Shown: one piece after another, positions 51,951-56,851 of the stretch
How positions within the stretch are numbered: the stretch's first letter is position 1
How the letters are laid out: every line of letters begins with the position of its first letter
Assembly: GCA_003427395.1 (NCBI GenBank)
Contig: BFEA01000921.1
Location: forward strand, 285,416 to 342,266
Origin: Chara braunii
Taxonomy: Eukaryota > Streptophyta > Charophyceae > Charales > Characeae
Reading direction: 5' to 3'
Length of the DNA stretch: 56,851 nucleotides
Program-made: the position numbers and the translations under genes
Notes under the pieces: model-generated
What the model was told of the DNA's origin: nothing
The model's input: only the letters and a program-made list of their open reading frames with translations
The model's database searches: none

Positions 51951-52493
51951 CTACCCTCCCTCGCCGCTCGTTTCCTCTTCTTGCCCTTCATCCTCATATT
52001 CAACCCCTAGACGACCCTCCAATTTGTCTGGCCCACCCCTGTCGCTGAATGTCTGTTCATTGTCTACTTCCGGCTCTTCCCCATGCTCCCCTCTGTCATC
52101 GCCACCCTCCTCATATTCTTCGCATTCTTCATCGCGCTTCGAATCTTCCTCACTGTTCTCCTCGTCGTCATCTCCAAAATAATGCGGCCCAGTAGGAATG
52201 GCGAACTCATAACGCGGTGGGCCGACCAAGGAAACGGGTTCCTTGGTTGATGTTGGTCTGGACTTCACGGGGGCTGATGGCACGATTTGGCCACAACACG
52301 GACCTTTCTCCCCGCTCTGCCCAGATTTCGGAACTCGCGTTGCAACGACCGGAGTCCGAAGGGATTGCGAAGGGCGGGCACCTATAATGATTGGTTTCGA
52401 CGACGGAGCCGCCTCCAAGGACGACGAAAACACGCTTTTCGGCTCAGATATGCGGTCGGCAGCATGCACCACCGGCTCATGCCCTGCGACCAC
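51951..52493 (-). pseudogene. Acidic low-complexity region of the minus-strand locus
   Basis: Contains a long Asp/Glu tract (DDDEENSEEDSKRDEECEEY). Upstream, the better frame reads ITGPSIGFAFFDINVVAGHE and would continue 52496-53179 after a single-base frameshift near 52545. No domain. Confidence 0.45.
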
Positions 52494-52495
52494 AT

Positions 52496-53179
52496 TTATG
52501 TCGAAGAATGCAAAACCGATTGAAGGTCCGGTAATGTCAATTCCCTCGTCTCGAACGGATTGAAAATATCAAAAAGCTTCTTGCCATACCCAGCGTGTTT
52601 GGCCCAACGAAGAGCAACACGTTTGACATTTGCCATCCACTCACCTTTAGCGTTAAGGACCATCGTCAACTCCAACATGGCCAACGGTGAACTTCCTCCA
52701 CTCCACTTCACCACACCGCCAATCAGAACAATGTTATCTTTTATCACCACGTACAGAACCAGCCCACTCAAGGGTTCCCCGATTCCACCCACCCAGTCCA
52801 ACATCCAGCACTTGTCTTTGTGGTCCAAGACAGGCACCTCGTCTCCCACACCTGCAACGGACGTTTCACCAGACCTTCTACGCTTCGGCACAACGTCTAC
52901 CGCAGATTTCCCCTGCCGACCAGCAGCCTCCTCTTCTCGACCCGCAGCCCCACCACTCATCAACACCGCCGCATCTGGTCCAGAACTGCGAACACGAGTG
53001 GAAGGAGTGCCCGTAGAAGGCGCACCCCGCAGCACCGGGGTTCGCTGGCCCTTAGACCCCGGTGTCTCATCAGTCTCCACGCCAGCGGTCGGTGTCCCCT
53101 TCGTTTTTTTTGGAGATTGCTCCATGCTCCCGGAACTTCTACTAGCACGTCGTTTGCCAGGCTTCCCCTCCCGATCCAT
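52496..53179 (-). pseudogene. N-terminal region of the ParB-methyltransferase-Ulp1 locus
   Basis: The first 95 residues are basic and low-complexity (REGKPGKRRASRSS). They are followed by a compact, probably folded segment (CWMLDWVGGIGEPLSGLVLY, VVIKDNIVLIGGVVKW, ELTMVLNAKGEWMANVKRVA). The ATG at 53179 is a reasonable start, as the upstream sequence is minisatellite. Unknown function. Confidence 0.45.
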
Positions 53180-53329
53180 GTCGAGCAGCTAGTCGCAAAC
53201 GCACAAGTGAGAAAGCAGTCATTGCTTTGTCGATACGCAAACACCTCAGCAACCGAGAACAACAATAGACAGGAATACACAACAACAGAAGCGGGCCTAC
53301 GTGTCCCTCCACGCACCGTCCGGGGACCA

Positions 53330-54010
53330 CCGTGTCGAGCACGACAAACAGTGCACGGCACACCACAGTGTCGCTGTCGAATTCGACGGTCGGTAACAGG
53401 CGTCATGGCACAGCCGTCGAGTTCGACACGACAGTGACACGACGACGAACCAGCGGACTGTGCAGGTCGTCCGACCGTCGTGCTCGACACGACAGTGACA
53501 CTGCGGTCTGTCGTGCGACAGCCGACCAACTCGTCGTCGTGTTCGACTCGACAGGAACATGGTCGCAGCGGGGCAACACAACGCGGCGCCCGAAGCACTC
53601 GACGACCGTGTCGTGATGTCCGCTTCCGACTGTAGAGTCGACACGACGATGAGTTGATGGACTGTGGAGGTCGTCCGACCGTCGAGTTCGACACGACAGT
53701 GAGTCGACGACGAGCTGGTGGACTGTGCAGGTCATATCGACCGTCGTGTTCGACACGACAGTGACACTGCGGTCTGTGGTGTGACAGCCGAGTCGGACCA
53801 ACTCGTCGTCGTGTTCGACTCGACAGGAACACGGTCGCAACGGGGCAAACAGCGCGGCGGCCGGAGTACTCGACGACCGTGTCGTGATGTCCGCTTCCGA
53901 CTATCGAGTCGACATGAGTTGGCGGACCGGGCAGGTCGTCCGACCGTCGAGTTCGACACGACAGTGACACTGTGGTCTGCCGTGCGCTGTTTGTCGTGTT
54001 CGACATGATG
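53330..54010. repeat. Minisatellite-rich block with 266-bp tandem duplication
   Basis: Dense in GTCGTGTTCGACACGACAGTG and CGACCGTCGAGTTCGACACG words. A larger unit is repeated about 266 bp apart (GACACTGCGGTCTGT at 53497 and 53763). It interrupts the locus between its first ORF and an upstream ORF. Could be an intron or intergenic. Confidence 0.8.
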
Positions 54011-54815
54011 GTCGCCGGGCGGTGCCTGAAGGGACACTTGATCACGAGAACAGAAGACAACAGAACGCAAGTGCAGTCCCCAGCGCCCATGACATGAGCA
54101 TAAAAAGCAGGCACTGGTTAATAATTTAAATGACATGATTGTCGGAGTTTTTGCATTGCATGAAGATTGCCAGAGATATAATGACTGTCGAATGTTTGTG
54201 CACGTAAAACATGAGAACAACAAGTTTTTTTTCACAAGGAAACACAACATGAGAATAACAATCAAACACTTTGTAATTTTCGCCCAACGAGAATTCCATC
54301 TATATGCAGTCCCGACAAATGGGCAGGCAACGTTGTGTCGGTGTCGAAAGTCAAACCAAAAACACAGAACAGCGATCAGACACTTTTCACTGGTTTGATC
54401 CTCGTCCTTGTGTCGTCTTTCCCCGGTTTCAGTGAATCGAAAAACAAGATCAGGACAACGTCGTCACACTTTGTATTTTTCGCGACTGAACACAACATGA
54501 GAACAACTAGCAGACACCGCGTATTTTTCTCAAGATAACACATTGAGAACACCAATCGGACACTCTACAGAGTCTGCGCATTCCGCTGAATGTGAAGTCC
54601 ATGAAAATAAAAAATGGAAAGGCAGCGATGCGTCATTGTTGAACGCACAACAGAATTAAAAAAGTTGTCAACATCAAGCTTGACACATCCACGAACTTGC
54701 GATAGTGTCAGACGTCGGAACATGTTGAACGACAAAGAAAACCGACGAAGGCTATCCATCGACCACGGGGAGCTCTCCCGCCGTTGCGGTCATTCAATAT
54801 GTCGTCGAAGGCTAT
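54011..54815. other. Spacer, no gene recognised
   Basis: Contains recurring words ACACAACATGAGAACAAC and GACACTTTxxxATTTTTCGC (near 54188, 54241, 54462, 54489) and a 58-bp direct duplication around CGAAGGCTATC(C/T)ATCGAC (54746 and 54804). No gene seen. Confidence 0.5.
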
Positions 54816-55760
54816 CTATCGACTACGGGGAACAATCTCGCCGTTGCGGCCGTTCAACACGCTAAGTGGGGATTCGAAGGTGAGCTGTTGCACCATCTCA
54901 GCAAACATCGAAATATATTTCATGCGCACGAACCTGGAGTTCCCGGCGAGAGAAGCACCTATAGCATCCCGAATAGAAACGACTTTAGTCTCGACCTCGC
55001 GCCATGCGCCAACGTCCTCCACCTTGCCACCCACCACGATATCCAATCTCCCATCGACCTCTCTTTGAACTAAACACATATCCCTTCCGAACATAGACAA
55101 CTCGTTCCTGGACACATACACGACAGCGTCTGTCAAGTTTCTTGCCCTGTTCGAACAAGCAATATAGAGGATCCTACAGAAGATGAAGTATGCCAGACGC
55201 AATCTCACACAACAATACGAAACTGTTCTTGGAGACAGACCGGGAGATCGCAACGGATAATGATCGAGGAACTGCGAATGTCGTGCACAATCGAGTAACT
55301 CCTGCTTCATAACACGGCACCATGTGAACGGCGAGGTTGTCACGTATTCGCAGTCCAAAACACTAACAAGGCGGCTTATTTTCAGCTTCTTACACAATTG
55401 AGGCAACCGCACGGCACGCAACACATCGATCGGTACACGAATGCGTTTTCTGAATTCCGACATATTGGCGAACTCATAATCGTCCACCCACGGGCATCCC
55501 TTCGTCATGTTCACCCACTCGTACTTCTCCCAGGAGTCCAAATGTTTGTCAACAAACGGGACGACTCTCATCCAAGGATCGCATTCGAAGTCTTCGGGAC
55601 AAGCGCCATCAAAGGTTGTGCTGCCCTGACATTGTCGGACGTGCAGCGCGCAAGGTGGGAAAGGGTGTGCCTTTCGTGCACGCCAAAGTGTTGGGGTCAT
55701 CCAATGAGAGATCTTCATAGCGACAGTGAAGCGACGACGTCCTGCACAGCACAAGTGCAA
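54816..55760 (-). CDS. Hypothetical protein, Cys/Arg-rich
   Basis: A 314-codon open frame with no recognised domain. It contains EKYEWVNMTKGCPWVDDYEF, a helical segment (RIRVPIDVLRAVRLPQLCKK), a hydrophobic patch (YFIFCRILYIACS) and VVYVSRNELSMFGRDMCLVQ. The patch might be a membrane helix. The length without stops in a decayed region suggests real coding. It may be the first exon of the downstream locus, or a separate gene. Confidence 0.45.
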   Translation of the reverse strand: MHLCCAGRRRFTVAMKISHWMTPTLWRARKAHPFPPCALHVRQCQGSTTFDGACPEDFECDPWMRVVPFVDKHLDSWEKYEWVNMTKGCPWVDDYEFANMSEFRKRIRVPIDVLRAVRLPQLCKKLKISRLVSVLDCEYVTTSPFTWCRVMKQELLDCARHSQFLDHYPLRSPGLSPRTVSYCCVRLRLAYFIFCRILYIACSNRARNLTDAVVYVSRNELSMFGRDMCLVQREVDGRLDIVVGGKVEDVGAWREVETKVVSIRDAIGASLAGNSRFVRMKYISMFAEMVQQLTFESPLSVLNGRNGEIVPRSR

Positions 55761-55899
55761 CGATCAACAGCATCATAGGACAATTCCCCCCCTCCCCCCA
55801 ACGAAGCGAACAAACCAGGCCGCACGACAGTACACGACACACAATCTATGTGCGCAATCCACGCCCACAATCCACGCACGCAACCCTGCACGATCTTCC

Positions 55900-56851
55900 T
55901 GGACACGACGCACGTGGTCCATTGCACTGCACACAATCGTGTACGACTCGACGACATTGCATTGCTCACAATCGTGTTCAACTCGACGACACGATCGGGT
56001 TCGACTCGACGGTAGGGAACAATCGTGTTCGACTCGACGACAGGGCAAGATCGTGTTCGACTGGACGATAGGGCACGATCGTGTTCGACTCGACGATCGG
56101 GTCCGACTTCACGACAGGGCACCGTCTGGACGATCATGTTCGACTCGACGACAAGGCATGATTGTGTTCGACTCCACGATCGAGTTCGACTCGACGATTG
56201 TGCTCGTCTCCACGATCGTGTTCGACTCGACAACCTTTGGACTCGACGATCGTGTAGGACTCGACGATCGTGGTCCATCGCACTACACACAATCGTGTAC
56301 AAATCGACGACATTGCACTGCGCACACGACAGGGCACGATCGTGTTCGACTCGGCACCGTCTGGACCATCGTGTTCGACTCGACGATCGTATTGAGGATC
56401 GTATTGGACTTGACGATCGTATTGGACTCGACGATCGTGTTCGACTCGACGATCGTGTTGGAGTCGACGATCGTGTTGGACTCGACGATGACTCGACGGT
56501 CGTGTTCGACTCGACGATCGTGTTCGACTCGGCGGTCGTGTTGGACTCGACGATCGTGTTCGACTCGGCGATCGTTTTGGACTCAACGATGACTCGACAA
56601 TCGTGTTCGACTCGACGATCGTGTTCGACTCGACGATCGTGTTCGACTCGACGATCGTGTTATACTCGACGATCGTGTTGGACTCGACGATGACTCGACG
56701 ATCATGTTCGACTCGACGATCATGTTGGACTCGACGACCGTGTTGGACTCGACGATGACTCGACGATCGTGTTCGACTCGACGATCGTGTTGGACTCGAC
56801 GATCGTGTTCGACTCGACGATCGTGTTCGACTCAACGATCGTGTTGGACTT
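55900..56851. repeat. 18-bp minisatellite array
   Basis: Units of ACGATCGTGTTCGACTCG and the variant ACGATCGTGTTGGACTCG run to the right edge. They are nearly perfect from 56390 onward and degenerate before that. An 18-bp unit is six codons, so all frames stay open and give artefact ORFs on both strands. The unit is rich in TCGA and GATC. Confidence 0.95.

Noticed and set aside
55726-56835. ORFs of 195-288 codons on both strands at the right end
   Set aside because: An 18-bp repeat (six codons) without stops keeps every frame open; these are not genes.

Overview
This is a eukaryotic nuclear window and almost certainly from a streptophyte with a large, repeat-filled genome. A charophyte alga such as Chara is my best guess. 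The evidence is an intact plant-type receptor-like kinase, a Ty3/gypsy chromovirus with a C-terminal chromodomain, a Penelope-like element with GIY-YIG ahead of the reverse transcriptase, long satellite arrays, abundant SSRs, and no bacterial-style gene packing. The species call is inference. The sequence is a draft. There are N runs at 18892-19556 and 30555-30584. Two single-N joins, at 504 and 26010, are each flanked by perfect direct repeats (92 and 95 bp) and look like unmerged contig ends.

Layout, left to right. 1-326: flank. 327-6128: a nearly complete Penelope-like element (PLE). It has about 180-bp direct terminal repeats, a 12-bp target duplication, and three protein regions: CCHC/coiled-coil/SAP, GIY-YIG, and RT. 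It carries stops and frameshifts. 6141-14214: a decayed chromovirus (gag, protease, RT, RNase H, integrase, chromodomain, then a 1.75-kb 3' LTR); no 5' LTR is visible. Its RT/RNase H junction holds a 521-bp foldback element with 13-bp inverted ends. 14215-23300: intergenic sequence with a family of TIR elements (14975-15431 and 17284-18890, the latter with a degenerate transposase-like fragment), other dispersed repeats and a 97-nt hairpin. 23422-26889: the one convincing host gene, a proline-rich receptor-like protein kinase. 26890-32300: ATC-rich microsatellites and a dispersed repeat family with LTR-like ends. 32310-35290: two satellite arrays with units of about 91-92 bp. 35305-35570: (GAA)n.

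38430-40215 is the most unusual non-coding stretch. It holds a series of stem-loops that share a nearly invariant loop, while each stem has a different but self-complementary sequence. Directly after it comes a five-unit array of about 123 bp per unit, and each unit is again a hairpin built on a related TATAARTTTRGG core. 42440-43975 is a truncated minus-strand gag-protease.

45083-55760, on the minus strand, is a large multi-exon, partly decayed locus. Read 5' to 3' it gives: unknown ORF, low-complexity charged region, ParB/sulfiredoxin-like domain, region with DNA-methyltransferase-like motifs, repetitive linker, and Ulp1/C48 SUMO-protease-like domain with a complete catalytic set. I consider this ParB-like/methyltransferase-like/Ulp1 combination the best candidate for an undescribed mobile or selfish system. 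One minisatellite family, with an 18-bp CGTGTTCGACTCGACGAT core, occurs in its linker, in an interior gap, and as a long array at the right end of the window.
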